NCBI GenBank assembly: GCA_003024785.1
Contig: PUQB01000792.1
Location: 33,160 to 97,159, forward strand
Direction: 5' to 3'
DNA: 64,000 bases
Origin: Selaginella tamariscina
Lineage: Eukaryota; Streptophyta; Lycopodiopsida; Selaginellales; Selaginellaceae
The position numbers and the translations under genes are program-made. The notes beneath the pieces are model-generated. The model had not been told where the DNA came from and searched no databases. It saw only the letters and a list, made by a program, of their open reading frames with translations. Below are positions 12,160-24,010 of this stretch, one piece after another. Position 1 is the first letter of the stretch; each line of letters begins with the position of its first letter.

Positions 12160-12655
12160 TTTGGAACCCAAAAGGAATAATAAGTACTAGAAGATCCTCA
12201 TTAATGAAACTTATAAATAGTGGTTTCACCATTTCACAAGTGAAGTTGTTCTCAGCAAAGATGACATCAGGGCTAATGAGGGTGACTTTAAAGAGTGGAT
12301 CTCAAAGTTTATACCATTTGTAGTTACGTTCCTATAGCTTACATAGTCAATAAAGATAAACTTCTTACTTTTTATATCAAGTTTCTTTTACAATTGATAA
12401 GAAATGTGAGCAAATGATGAACAACCAAATGCACAAAGATGAGACACATCTAGCTTTCACATTTCTTTAGGCGTTTTCCCCTTCAATACAACAATAGAAA
12501 GTTAATTTTGCACATGTAATGCCACAACAATTACCTTTTATCAAAATTCCTTATCCAACTTTACATAAAGTAAGAGGCTTCGTGCTACATTTATCAATGT
12601 TCAAGTCTTTCATACAGCAACTCCATTCTATTGTGGGAGTGTAGCGTGTTGTGAC
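12160..12655 (-). pseudogene. copia integrase C-terminal part (decayed)
   Basis: The minus strand shows QHATLPQ followed by a stop and NGVAV, matching the conserved segment just after the catalytic core of copia integrases. Then come LINVARSLLLYVKLDKEF, GKTPKEMWKARCV and YKWYKL, then DPLFKVTLISPDVIFAENN near 12,235-12,320, the typical end of the integrase region. Several stops and frame shifts interrupt it. Confidence 0.82.
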
Positions 12656-12689
12656 TTCATGCTAGATCCCATATATGCGACAAACATCA

Positions 12690-13058
12690 CAAAAGGCGAA
12701 GATGGTGTGGGGTTAGACCTCATAAATAAGATCAACCCCAGTTTATGTGAGTATTGTGTGTAGGAAAACATCACCGACAGAATTTCACTGTTTCCAAATG
12801 TCAAGCAAGTCACCCTATTGAGTTCATTCACTCATATTTATGTGACTCCATGGATGTCCCTAACCATTTAGGTGCAAAGTATTTTATAACTCTCACCAAT
12901 GCCTTAACATGCAAGATGTGTGTCTTCTTTCTGAGGAGCAAAGATGAAGTTGTAAAGGCCTTCAAACATTTCAAAACCTTTGTAAAGACCCAATTGAACC
13001 GGAAAATCAAGACGCTAAAAATCGATGGGGTAAGGAATATTTTAATAATGTTATCACT
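12690..13058 (+). pseudogene. copia integrase zinc-binding and core segment, inverted
   Basis: The plus strand encodes INPSLCEYC (the CC half of the integrase zinc site), then GKHHRQNF, ASHPIEFIHSYLCDSM, GAKYFITLTNALT, FFLRSKDEVVKAFKHFKTF, KIKTLKIDG and, in a shifted frame, GKEYFNN. This is the start and centre of a copia integrase. The first catalytic Asp appears as HSYLCDS rather than HSDLCGP, so it is altered. A TG-repeat slip breaks the frame just before GKHHRQ. It sits opposite in strand to the rest of the element, exactly where the core is missing. Confidence 0.88.
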
Positions 13059-13059
13059 A

Positions 13060-13650
13060 ACTCTTGTAGTGCTTTGTAATTTGCATGTCCAAAACGACAA
13101 TGCTAAAGATAAGCATTAGGCTGCAACTATTCAATAAATGTTGCTTGATGCACATAAGCCAATACCTTGTATAAGTTCCTTTGGTGTTTCCCATTGAGCA
13201 TCCTTTTTCTAACCATGTGAAAACTTGTGAAAAACACGTTGTCATCATAAAAAATAACCATTGCACCATTATCACACACCTTAGCCACAAACATCAGGTT
13301 CGTTCTCAAATTAAGAACATGCATGGCATTTGAAAAATCATTTCATTTCCATCATCAAGAATGAAATGAAACTTCTCACTACCTTGGATTCTAAAGCAAG
13401 TATCATTACTTAGGACCACTCATTTGGCTCCTTGTACTAGCTTATATTGCTCAAAATGACTTATTCATACTCATGAGGTTAGTACATCTAGAATCAAGAA
13501 CTTATGTCTCGACTTCCACATTGTGACTTTTTTCTTTAATCTCCTCACTTGCTTCAATCAGGGGCTTGCTTAGGTTTGTAGCTATGCTACCCAAGCAATC
13601 TCGAGCCCAATAGTTAAACTCCCAACACAGCTTACACTAATCATAACAGA
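13060..13650 (-). pseudogene. copia gag zinc knuckle, protease and pre-integrase (decayed)
   Basis: On the minus strand 13636-13595 reads CKLCWEFNYWARDC, a CX2CX4-X4C knuckle in which the usual His is Tyr. Then follow ILD and CTNLMSMNKSF (damaged protease DSG site, about 13,510-13,440), WVVLSNDTCFRIQGSEKF after a stop, LDDGNEMIF, NLMFVAKVCDNGAMVIFYDD, then HCRFGHANYKALQEL ending near 13,060. This order is diagnostic of copia gag-pol. Stops and shifts make it non-functional. Confidence 0.85.
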
Positions 13651-14270
13651 TACGTCTCACTCCTCTTATTGGGGCTTGATTATGCCCTTTTGTAGTGGAG
13701 ATGCCTCGTCCAACAACATACTACACCTCCTTGGTTGTCAAGACCAACTCAACCTCCACACACATTATTGTGTCCACGGCCACTTTACCTTTCATTCCAT
13801 TCCACCAAAGCCCACATTGGCTCTCTCATGACATACATTGCACAATGCACTTCATACGTTTGAGTTTTCTCTTTGTGTAATAGGGAGGTATTCATTAGTT
13901 TTGTGGTTGCCTCGTCAAACAAGAGATTCATTTCATACATCATTACTTCGGCAACATCATCCATTCCAATGGAGTAACTTGTAAAGCTTCATTCTCTGCA
14001 TTAAATTAAGAACCTTGTGTTCCTTTTTCTGGGTAGCAAAATTTGCAAAACAACCAACTCAAAGAGTCTATATATTGCTGCATATCTTTGCCATCTTCAA
14101 AGAAGCAAACCTCCAAAGTTGAGTGAATTCTCTATGTTAACTTTAAATAAAAATATCATGGCTGAGATAGGCACAAATACACTTCATTATTTATTCCTTC
14201 CCGAACTTTTAATCTTTAAGAACCTTTTGAACCTCCAACCCATTAATCACATTAGGCTGTGTTTATGAAG
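13651..14270 (-). pseudogene. Probable copia gag remnant
   Basis: Minus-strand reading in the position expected for gag, upstream of the zinc knuckle. It shows only weak gag-like stretches (for example DEATTKLMNTSLLHKEK). The call rests mainly on position; the N-terminal limit is a guess. The plus-strand ORFs at 13,695-13,880 and 14,017-14,268 have no recognisable content. Confidence 0.45.
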
Positions 14271-14689
14271 ACTTATCAGGTGTGTACAATGTGTATGACA
14301 TAATTGATGGTTCTGAAAATCTTTCCATTGAAAGTAAAGGGTTGTTGCCATAGCTCTTCTTCAATTTCAAATCTCAATGTTGTATGGAAATTAGCTACGT
14401 CTTATATTGTTAAGAATCTTAAAACTCATTTTGGGTTAAAACTAAAATTAATTTTGACTTGCTCCATAGTATTTCATTTAAAATTTCAAAAGTGAATTCT
14501 AGCATAATTTATTAATATTTTAAAGTTAATAATAGATATAGATACATATATATACTTCCAAAATACATATATAATATATATCTTAAAATACCAATAATGG
14601 TGGAATATAATAGACGATGAATATGTATACAGGCACGTGGATACCAATGTTTACGATATTCTACTTTTTTAATTACATATATTATTAAT
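14271..14689. other. AT-rich spacer, nothing recognised
   Basis: Low-complexity TA-rich sequence between the copia relic and the duplicated region. No coding, RNA or clear repeat signal. Confidence 0.4.
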
Positions 14690-15620
14690 TAAGGGGAAAT
14701 AGTTGCTTTATCCTGTATGTACATGGATCATGCATCAACATTATGTATCAACATAAAAATGTTGATGCATACACACAAAATATAATCATTACTTGTTAAA
14801 ATGGTTTTTCTTATCATATAATAATAGAAGTTTTATATATATATAGAAGTTTTAATTATTAAATTAAATATTATTTAAGTTTCACATATTATCTTACATA
14901 TCAACTACCGCACGCCACTGTGAGTGTTACCCTGCGTAAGGGCAACTTAAGTATATTTTAACTGTAAATTAATTATTTTTAATAATATCTTTTGTTTTGT
15001 ACAAGGGGGTTTAAATAAAAACAATGATTAAGACTAAGATATGTTTCACATTTAAGTTTTTAATATTCTGTATTTTATTTATTATATATATAATGCTTTT
15101 AAGGATCTGTGTGTCCGTATGGAACTAAATTATGTTTCACCAGTATATACGTTTGACAATCGACTAGGACAAGAAATCGCTAATAATAATTTAATGTCAA
15201 GTGCAATACACACTTTCATTTTAATATATTTAAAAACTACTAGTAATTTTATAAATAACTTATTTATATGAATAATTTAAATAATTTTAATTTTTATAAA
15301 TGATTCAAATCAAAGTTATTACTGGGATCTCAAAGCTGCTTTTGATGAACATAAAATGAGTTTAATTTATATATAATTCTAATTTTTAAATGAATTTTAA
15401 AATAAAATCAAATCAAAACCATCCTATTCAAACATATTATTAATTTACAATTGTAAAATTATGGGCAATGGTTACACAACGAAGCATACAAGCATGTGTC
15501 CTTATAATAATGTGACGTGTCACATCATAACCATTGCCACGTGTTGCATCTCTCGAGTTTTTCCAATTGTAGTGTACATCTGTCAGGTTCATACTTACAC
15601 AGTAGACAAGTAATATGCTA
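14690..15620 (-). repeat. Duplicated block with ACGT-core motifs, copy 1 (inverted)
   Basis: Reverse complement of 26,230-27,180 and similar to 38,460-39,360, 47,510-48,370 and 63,770-64,000. Near 15,505-15,600 it contains TGACGTGTCACAT and GCCACGTGTTGC, ACGT-core motifs of the G-box/C-box type bound by plant bZIP/bHLH factors. Outside that core the copies drift by many indels. Confidence 0.75.
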
Positions 15621-15867
15621 TTTAGTTATAAATACATAAATGTATGTACAATGATATAAGTATGTGTTAGATATGTAAGCCATGATTCCACTACGGGTGT
15701 CACTTATTCTGCGTAAATTTAGAGGCGCACACACACACATATTCCAATATATACTAAGAATATTTCAAGACTTCGCTTTGTGCATTCCTTGTCCTAGAAT
15801 ATTGTATAAGTACAAAGAACTATAGTTTATATATAATTAATATTAATATTTATTAATACTTACCTCA

Positions 15868-15908
15868 ATTGTTTTCTTACTGTCAATTGTAAAACATAGT
15901 CTCCCCAC
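15868..15908 (-). pseudogene. 2OG-Fe(II) oxygenase exon-B tail fragment
   Basis: Minus strand reads ENVGRLCFTIDSKKTIEV followed by GTAAGT, matching the end of the second oxygenase exon (compare GVGRLFFTGRKKTIE at 21,040-21,092). Only the tail of the exon is kept. A shorter form is at 22,195-22,230. Confidence 0.65.
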
Positions 15909-16394
15909 ATTCTCTTCATGCATATATGGGTGTGTGTATATATACGGTAGATACATATATACATGCCCACATACATACAATCGCATAACATTTTGAACAG
16001 TAGTTACACCATATTCCACATAATCTTTCAGTATTATAAATTGACTCATAAGATTGCCTGAAAAGTTTTTAATTTCAGTATATTAAAGAATAATTTTTAG
16101 TATTTATATATAAATGCCTTCAAAATATGTTGATAATAATTTGTAGAGTTAGAAAATCTTTTAATATTTTTCTGTTCAATAGAGTTCCTTGGTGGTTTGA
16201 TAAACTATATATTTATTAGTCTAAATATATCATCATTATTTAACAAATATAATATAAACAAGTATTTAATCTATCAACATCTTCCAAATTATATTTTATT
16301 TTATTTTTTTTTTTTCTTTTCTTTATTAACAACCTACTAATGTCCTTTGAGCTTTTGTTGTTTTAATATGGTAACAAAATAAGTTTAACACCCC

Positions 16395-16490
16395 ATAAAT
16401 CCCATGTGTGTGTCTTGTCTACGCGAATACGCGCATTATTGAGGGTAGCCATGAAGCTTGCCAATGCAGAAGGGACGTATATAGGTGTGT
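16395..16490. repeat. Conserved unknown block, copy 1
   Basis: A less AT-rich stretch (around CGCGAATACGCGCATTATTG, then GGGTAGCCATGAAGC) that recurs at 22,715-22,810, 32,785-32,890 and 59,475-59,600, always leading into a shared GGGACGT/ACGT...ATAGGTGTG sequence, which also appears alone at 34,748 and 60,058. Possible short plus-strand reading in two copies: LRETMVETFKRGQIHKG. Origin not recognised; could be an exon fragment or a repeat core. Confidence 0.5.
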
Positions 16491-17830
16491 GTGTATTTAC
16501 GTGTAAGTTTATACATATGAACACAAAGCATGAACATGTACATATCTGTAGATGCACATGTACTTATGTGTGTGCTTATATACACGTACATTTGAGTAAA
16601 CCCATTAAATTTCACCAATATGCATATCTCAAGTTACAAATATTGAGCTCGAACATGTATATAAAATTTAAATCAACAATTTTGAAATTCTGATTCCAAC
16701 AAATCCAGTATTATTATTTTAAATTATTTAGAAATTAATAAACAACTTAATTTGTTTTAATGTGTCATATACAAGTGTCTTTAAAATCATTTTAAAAGCA
16801 TCAAATATATATTCTAACATTTACTTCTTTAACTTTAAAAAATGCTACTCAAGAGTGTATTTAAACTCAAATCTGTTTATACGGTCGTATACGTATATAT
16901 ACAATCAAAACTCTAAATTGCATATTTTTTGATGAATATGTGCATCATGGAGTAAACTAATCTGTATATACATAAAAAGTATATGTCTATATTAAACTCA
17001 TTTTATAACAATCAAAATAATGTATTTTCCTTCTCAATGAAATAAATATATAACTTTACTTTAAACCATGCACCGAATGCCAATTTTAAATCTATTTTCA
17101 GGATGATTAATGTTGTTTTTTATTTATGTACTGTACGATTATACCAAAAAATTATGGATTATATATATTAATTAAGTTTGGGATTTATATTATGGATTAT
17201 ATATTAATTAAGTTTGGGATTTATATCATTGAATTATTACATACAAGAGTGAAATCCAATAAACATTTTAAACTATAAACTTATAAGTTATTTATTAACG
17301 CTATTATCCTAATATAATAAAAATAAGCTTGTTAAAACTTAAGAGCTTCCTTCAAATCAAGTTATTATTAGTTTATTTTAATAATATTTCTTGAATAGAA
17401 GTTTTATATAAATATAAAATATTAAACCATATATATATAAGTCTCAAATGGTGGTGCATACGTTAAATAAAATCTAACCTATTGAATTACAATATATTCC
17501 TACTATATGATTTGGAGAGAATTACTTAATTATTATTATTTTTTAATTTTTAATTTTATACTTTTATATGTGCATGTACGAGGTGTGATTATACAGACTA
17601 AGGGTAATTTAAATGCATTGCTGATGCTTTGATTTAAATGGTTGAATTTCAAAAAGAATATTTATAAATGATATAGGATATTGTTTATTTGGAGTTTTAT
17701 TGTACGTAAGGGTAAATGCATTTAAATGCTTTTACTTATACTTTGTTTTTATCTATTCAAATTCAAACCATATTTACCATTAACCTTTCGAACGTGGGTT
17801 GGAAAGTTTAATGAATAAAATCTTAAAATG

Positions 17831-18560
17831 TAATTTTATAATTATATGAAATTTACTTACAATGATGTATACATATTGAATACACCTTGGAGACAAATAC
17901 ATATACATCGTTTGTTATATTCTACCACTATTGTGTATGTACATAGATATGTATTCTTTGCTATTTGTATACAAGTACAGTATATATATGTGTATCTATA
18001 TCCGTAATGCATTATGCAATGATAAATCTAACGAGGATAATCACCCGGATGTAAATAAATAAAAATAAATTACTTAGTGAGACAAATTCTCTCTTAACAT
18101 CTCAAATATATGTAACGTAAAATTTGTTGCTTTTAAATTCAATTGCCATTAATTTGAAACTGTATTGTAAATCATTTATTTTCTTGAATTCATACTTAGC
18201 TATTTAAAATTTGTGAAGCCGGTTTATCAAAGGCGATGGAGATGATAGATACTATTTGTACATCTTTGTATATAGCAATATAATTTATGAACTATGTAGT
18301 TATTTTTCCATATATTTATTTACATTATAATTTCTATTATATAGATATAATATCTTTCAATGATTAAGCAACTAGGCAAAGGTTATTATCCATGTACACA
18401 GTCGTGCAATCATATACACGTTTGATATCTCTTGACATGTCTTATTCCTCTTATATAGAATGCTTAAGAATATTTATATTACATATATTATGTACAAGAG
18501 ATTATATATAAAATATATAAACTTATTTACTAATTCATGTGTTTTTTTAGATTAATTTAA
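17831..18560 (+). repeat. Upstream flank of the oxygenase pseudogene, duplicated
   Basis: From about 17,890 to 18,440 it matches 27,170-27,690 in direct orientation (CATCGTTTGTTATATTCTAC, then CACTATTGTGTATGTA in both, and AATTTGTGAAGCCGGTTTAT). It precedes the oxygenase exons in both places, so it is likely the old promoter or intron flank of that gene. Confidence 0.65.
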
Positions 18561-18581
18561 TAGTGATTTATTTATTAAAGA

Positions 18582-19445
<864 letters not shown>

Positions 19446-19896
19446 AATAATATGTGATGTATGTCAGTGTGATTATAGCATCTGTGTTGCACAACAATCT
19501 GAAACCATTCAGATTTATATTTAATAACATCAAAAAAAAAAAAAACCATTTTAAATTAATTAATTTTTTGTTTTTCATGTAATTTTTAAAATTGTAATGC
19601 ATATAGTCTTTACATACATGTATTATGTCCGTGTATGTATAATTATATAGCATATTCGTGCTAAGTTCAAATTACTGTGTAAGTATACGATGTGATTGAA
19701 ATGGTTTCAAGGTTTTCTAACTGTTAGTTATACATCGGTAATATCACTGTTTATAAACATTTGTAGTTAAATATATATAAAATGTCGATACATCGCCATA
19801 TTATTTAAACAAGGGTAAGTAACCGCTACATCCTTTTTTATGTGGGATGTAAATAATTAAAAATACATTTCTTATGAGATAAACTCTCTCTTGACA

Positions 19897-19932
<36 letters not shown>

Positions 19933-20269
19933 CCGTATTGTAAATAATTGAACTGTATATATTTAAAATTTATAAACTGATTTGACACAGTGGTCTAAGG
20001 GATTTCAATTACAACAATAGTTCGATATAAATTACTAAACTATGTTTTATATTGTGTAATGTATGGATATCCAGAATTTGTGATATATTAAAATAATTTA
20101 TATAATGTAATTAAACTTGTATAGTTTAACATGAACTCAAATTAAGATCACATTTAATATTTAATATATATTGTTATATTAGTGTGTCTACTTATATATC
20201 TGCTGCCCACAATCAATTCTTTACCCCTGTATAATAACGGTACAATGCATTCGTTGTGATTTATTTCAA

Positions 20270-20336
<67 letters not shown>

Positions 20337-20454
20337 TAGGTGCAAGGACTGGGGATGGGTGTATTTGCATATTTATCCAAAATATTCTTGATATATCCTT
20401 AAATGTATATTTACCTTGTCACAGACAATAATTAAATTCATTTATTTTCTTACC
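19446..20454. other. AT-rich spacer with (AT)n tract
   Basis: Duplicated-looking AT-rich DNA: 19,800-20,160 resembles 31,000-31,400. A pure (AT)n tract of about 60 bp lies at 20,275-20,333. The sequence beside it (TCTAGGTGCAAGGACTGGG) recurs reversed near 31,510-31,535. No gene seen. Confidence 0.5.
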
Positions 20455-20605
20455 ATTGTAAAACACAATCTTCCCACCAACAAGCTGGTTCTCTTCTTCT
20501 TAACAAGTTTTATGATACTCAAAGCAACTTAATAGTGTATACTGACTCGAATACACTCGTCTATACATTGTCCAAAGTTTTGTGTGCGTTAAGTATACAC
20601 GTATA
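20455..20605 (-). pseudogene. 2OG-Fe(II) oxygenase exon-B fragment, reversed
   Basis: Minus strand reads FGQCIDEC (HID changed to CID), then after a stop SIIKLVKKKRTS and LLVGGKIVFYNGKK, matching the LVGG-TVF element that ends exon B in this family. It lies only about 310 bp from plus-strand copy B, so two exon-B copies face opposite ways. Confidence 0.7.
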
Positions 20606-20918
20606 CATTCATATAACGTTTGGCTAGAATTTAGACACATGGAATATAACATACACAAACACACACACACATGTGTGTGTGTGTTATATACGGTTTGGCT
20701 AGTAGATACATACATACTTGCACACACACACACACACACATATATATATGCAGAATATACACAGATTATATCACAGTTACATCATATTATATGCATTGTG
20801 GAATAAAGAAGTAGATCCGTACATATAACTTACCTATATCATACACAAAAGATATTGCTACAGTGTTTATGAAAGTTTTAAACTTAAGGTTGATATTTGT
20901 GTGTGTATGTGTGTGTAC

Positions 20919-21210
20919 AGGTATAGACAAGGACAACGCTTTGGCAGCATATACACGAGAGTGTATGACACACATATACGCTGTTGATATATTTAAATGC
21001 AGGAGTTGCTTCCAGTAACGTAGAACTTTCTAATAATCAGCTTGATGGTGTGGGGAGACTGTTTTTCACTGGTCGTAAGAAAACAATTGAGGTAAATATG
21101 TATTTAAAGTTAATAAATATTTCTATTAATTATATATGCACATATATAAAATGTATAAATTTATGATAATTAATATGTTAAACATGTGCCTCGTTCTGAT
21201 GAGATTTTTG
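20919..21210 (+). pseudogene. 2OG-Fe(II) oxygenase, copy B
   Basis: Starts after TACAG with the same YRQGQRFG as copy A, then a one-base loss and HID changed to HIH by GAC to CAC. It continues through a YTLLIYL-like stretch, GVASSNVELSNNQLDGVGRL and FFTGRKKTIE, ending GAG|GTAAAT at about 21,092. This copy keeps the segment that copy A lacks. Around 21,178-21,205 a trace of exon C remains (KHVPRSDEIF). Exon A is absent. Confidence 0.72.
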
Positions 21211-22079
21211 TTTAAGATTCTTGGTATATGCTGGATTATATAAATTTGATACATATTACACATACATATGTCTGTGCATGTGCATGTATGCCTATGTGTC
21301 ACATTGCGATTTAAATCTAAAACAATTCAGAATTATATTTAATAACGTAAAACAAAGAAATGCAGATTATGCTGGTCCGTATTTTATGTGACGTTTATTT
21401 GAAAAGTTAAATAATGGCAATTTCAATAATTATACAGCTTACATGTATGAATATTCTAGAATATACCATGAATATTTCAAGATGTTTTTAATTTGCGGAC
21501 TTACTTTTTAACACAAGCCACTCAACTAGAATATATATAAACTAAAAAAAGTTCTATTTATATAAATTAAATATCTACCTCAATTATTAACACACAATAT
21601 AACATATATATTCTACAATAACGTTTCAGTATTATACATCGACTTTTCTAAATTCTTTTAGTACATCATTATATTTAAAGAACATTCTTTATTAGAATTA
21701 TAAAACTTGGTGGTAAGTACGATTGTCTCTGTATGTAGTTTATATATATGTTTGTGGTTGACATTTACAAATGAAACTAATAGTGCTCTGAAAGATACAT
21801 GAAAGGATGATTAATTTATGATTCCAAAACCACAGAAGCATAGGAGCAATTGCAATATATATACCCACCGGGACTCATAGCTAATCCAACTTACTATTAT
21901 ATCAATGTTCATTAAATATTGTTAAGAATATTATAATTAAGTTAAGGGAATATTAATCTGTAAATTATAACAATCTACTACATAATATGCGACTTAAAGA
22001 TTTAAAATTCACATACGCAGATATACATATAACTACGTGAGTGTTTATGTTTATAATATTTATATACATTTAACCATAC
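21211..22079. other. AT-rich spacer, nothing recognised
   Basis: No coding signal. 21,730-22,040 resembles 33,470-33,800 and 59,850-59,990 (GTGGTTGACATTTACAAATG shared), so it is part of the duplicated mosaic. Confidence 0.45.
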
Positions 22080-24010
22080 ATATATGTATGTGTTATGTAA
22101 GCCATGATTCCACTAGGGGTGTCACTTATTCTACAGGCGCACACACACATATTCCATAGTTTATATATAATTAATATTTACTAATACTTACTTTTGTAAA
22201 AACAGTCTCCCCACATTCTCTTCGTGCATACATCAGACTCTACGGGTATATATGCGTTTGTGTATATATACGGTAGATATATATACATGCACATATACAT
22301 ACAATCACATAACATTTTGAACAGTAGTTACACCATATTCCACATAATCTTTCAGTATTATAAATTGACTCGTAAGATTGCCTGAGTAAATTCTAGACTT
22401 CATTAATCGATCAGTATATTTAAAAAATATTCTCTAGCATTTATATATAAAGTTATATAATTTCAAAATATGTTGATAATAATTTGTAGAGTTAGAAAAT
22501 CTTTTAATATTTTTCTGTTCAATAGAGTTCTTTGGTGATTTGAAAATTTATATATTTATTAATTTAAATATTTCATTATTATTTAACATAAACAAGTATT
22601 TAATCTATCAACATCTTCCAAATTATATTATATTTTATTTTTTTTTGTTTTTCCTTTCTTTATTAACAACCTACGAGCTTTTGTTGTTTTAAGATGGTAA
22701 CAAGATAATTTTTAACACCATGTGTGTGTCTTGTGTACGCGTATACACGCATTATTGAGGGTAGCCGTAAAGCCTGCCAAATGCAGAAGGTACGTATATA
22801 GGGGTGTGTGTGTGTATTTACGTGTAGGTATATACATATGAACACAAAGCATGAACATGCACATATCTGTAGATGCACATGTACTTATGTGTGTGCTTAT
22901 ATATACAAACATCACTAAATTTCACCCATATGCATAACTAAGCTCGAAAATTTAAATCAACAATTTTGAAATTTTGATTTTAAATTATTTAAAAATTAAT
23001 AAACAACTTAATTTGTTTTAATGTGTCATATACGATACTACATTGTAAGTGTCTTTAAAATCATTTTAAAAGAAATATATAATCTAACATATGTTACTCA
23101 AGAGTATATTTAAACTCAGATATAATTTGTTTTATTCATATTAATGTATATATACAATCAAACTCTAAAATGTATATTGTTTTGATGAATATGTGCATCG
23201 TGGACTAAACTAATTTGTATATACATAGAAAGTATATGTACCTATCTATCTATATATTGAACTCGTTTTATAACAATCAATATAATATATTCTCCTTCCT
23301 AATGTAAAAAAATCATGGCATGATGGCCAATTTTAAATCTATTTTCAGGATGATTAGTGTTGTTGTGTATGTTATGTACTGTACATGTAATATACCAAAC
23401 AATTATGAATTATATATATTAATTAAGTTTAGGATTTATATCATTGAATTATTTTAGAAATACTTTAATGATATAAACATTTTTAAATATTTTCAAAAAA
23501 AATTTAAATATAAACGTATCAGTTATTTATTAACGCTATTATCCTAATATAATAAAAATAAGCTTGTCAAGAGCCCTTCAAATGGAGAGTTTAGTTTAAT
23601 AATATTTCTTGAATATAAATTTTATATAAATATAAAATATTTAAAACCATGTGTGTTGTGTTATATATATATATAAGTCTCAAATGGTGGTGCATACCAA
23701 GTGTTAAATAAAATCTAACCTATTGAATTAAAATATATTCCTACTATATGATTTGGGGAGAATTACTTAATTATTATTAATTTTTAAACTTTAATTTTAT
23801 ACTTTTATACGTGCATGTGATTATACATAATAAGTGTAATTTAAATGCATTGCTGATACTTTGATTTAAATGGTTGAATTTCAAAAAGAATATTTATACT
23901 ATATATATTGTTTATTTGGAGTTTTCTTGTACATAAATGCATTTAAATGCTTTTACTTATATTTTGTTTTATTTATTCAAATTCAAACCGTATTTACCAC
24001 CAACCTTTGA
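22080..24010 (+). repeat. Duplicated segment, second copy of 15,650-17,830
   Basis: Same order of landmarks as the first copy, with many small indels, including the oxygenase exon tail (22,195-22,230, minus), the conserved unknown block (22,715-22,810) and the 23,400-24,010 AT-rich end. The divergence indicates an old duplication. Confidence 0.75.

Larger units (their letters stand above)
12150..14270 (-). mobile_element. Ty1/copia retrotransposon relic, internally rearranged
   Basis: Read on the minus strand, the order from 14,270 downward is possible gag, a gag zinc knuckle, protease, pre-integrase, then the C-terminal half of integrase. The integrase core that should lie between the last two is present but on the plus strand. 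Stops and frame changes are spread throughout, so the element is dead. No LTR pair, primer-binding site or reverse transcriptase/RNase H was recognised; those parts would fall below 12,150, where only AT-rich repeat is seen. Order gag-protease-integrase identifies Ty1/copia. Confidence 0.88.
15650..17830 (+). repeat. Duplicated segment (direct copy at 22,080-24,010)
   Basis: Colinear with 22,080-24,010 about 6.3 kb away: both start with GCCATGATTCCACTA, GGTGTCACTTATTCT and GGCGCACACACACA, and share the 16,395-16,490 block and the region up to about 17,830. Parts are also recognisable at 34,400-36,600 and 60,050-61,740. Contains a 38-bp tandem duplication at about 17,150-17,225. Confidence 0.75.

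Noticed and set aside
13695-14268. Plus-strand ORFs of 61 and 83 residues
   Set aside because: No recognisable composition or motif; they lie antisense to the copia gag region.
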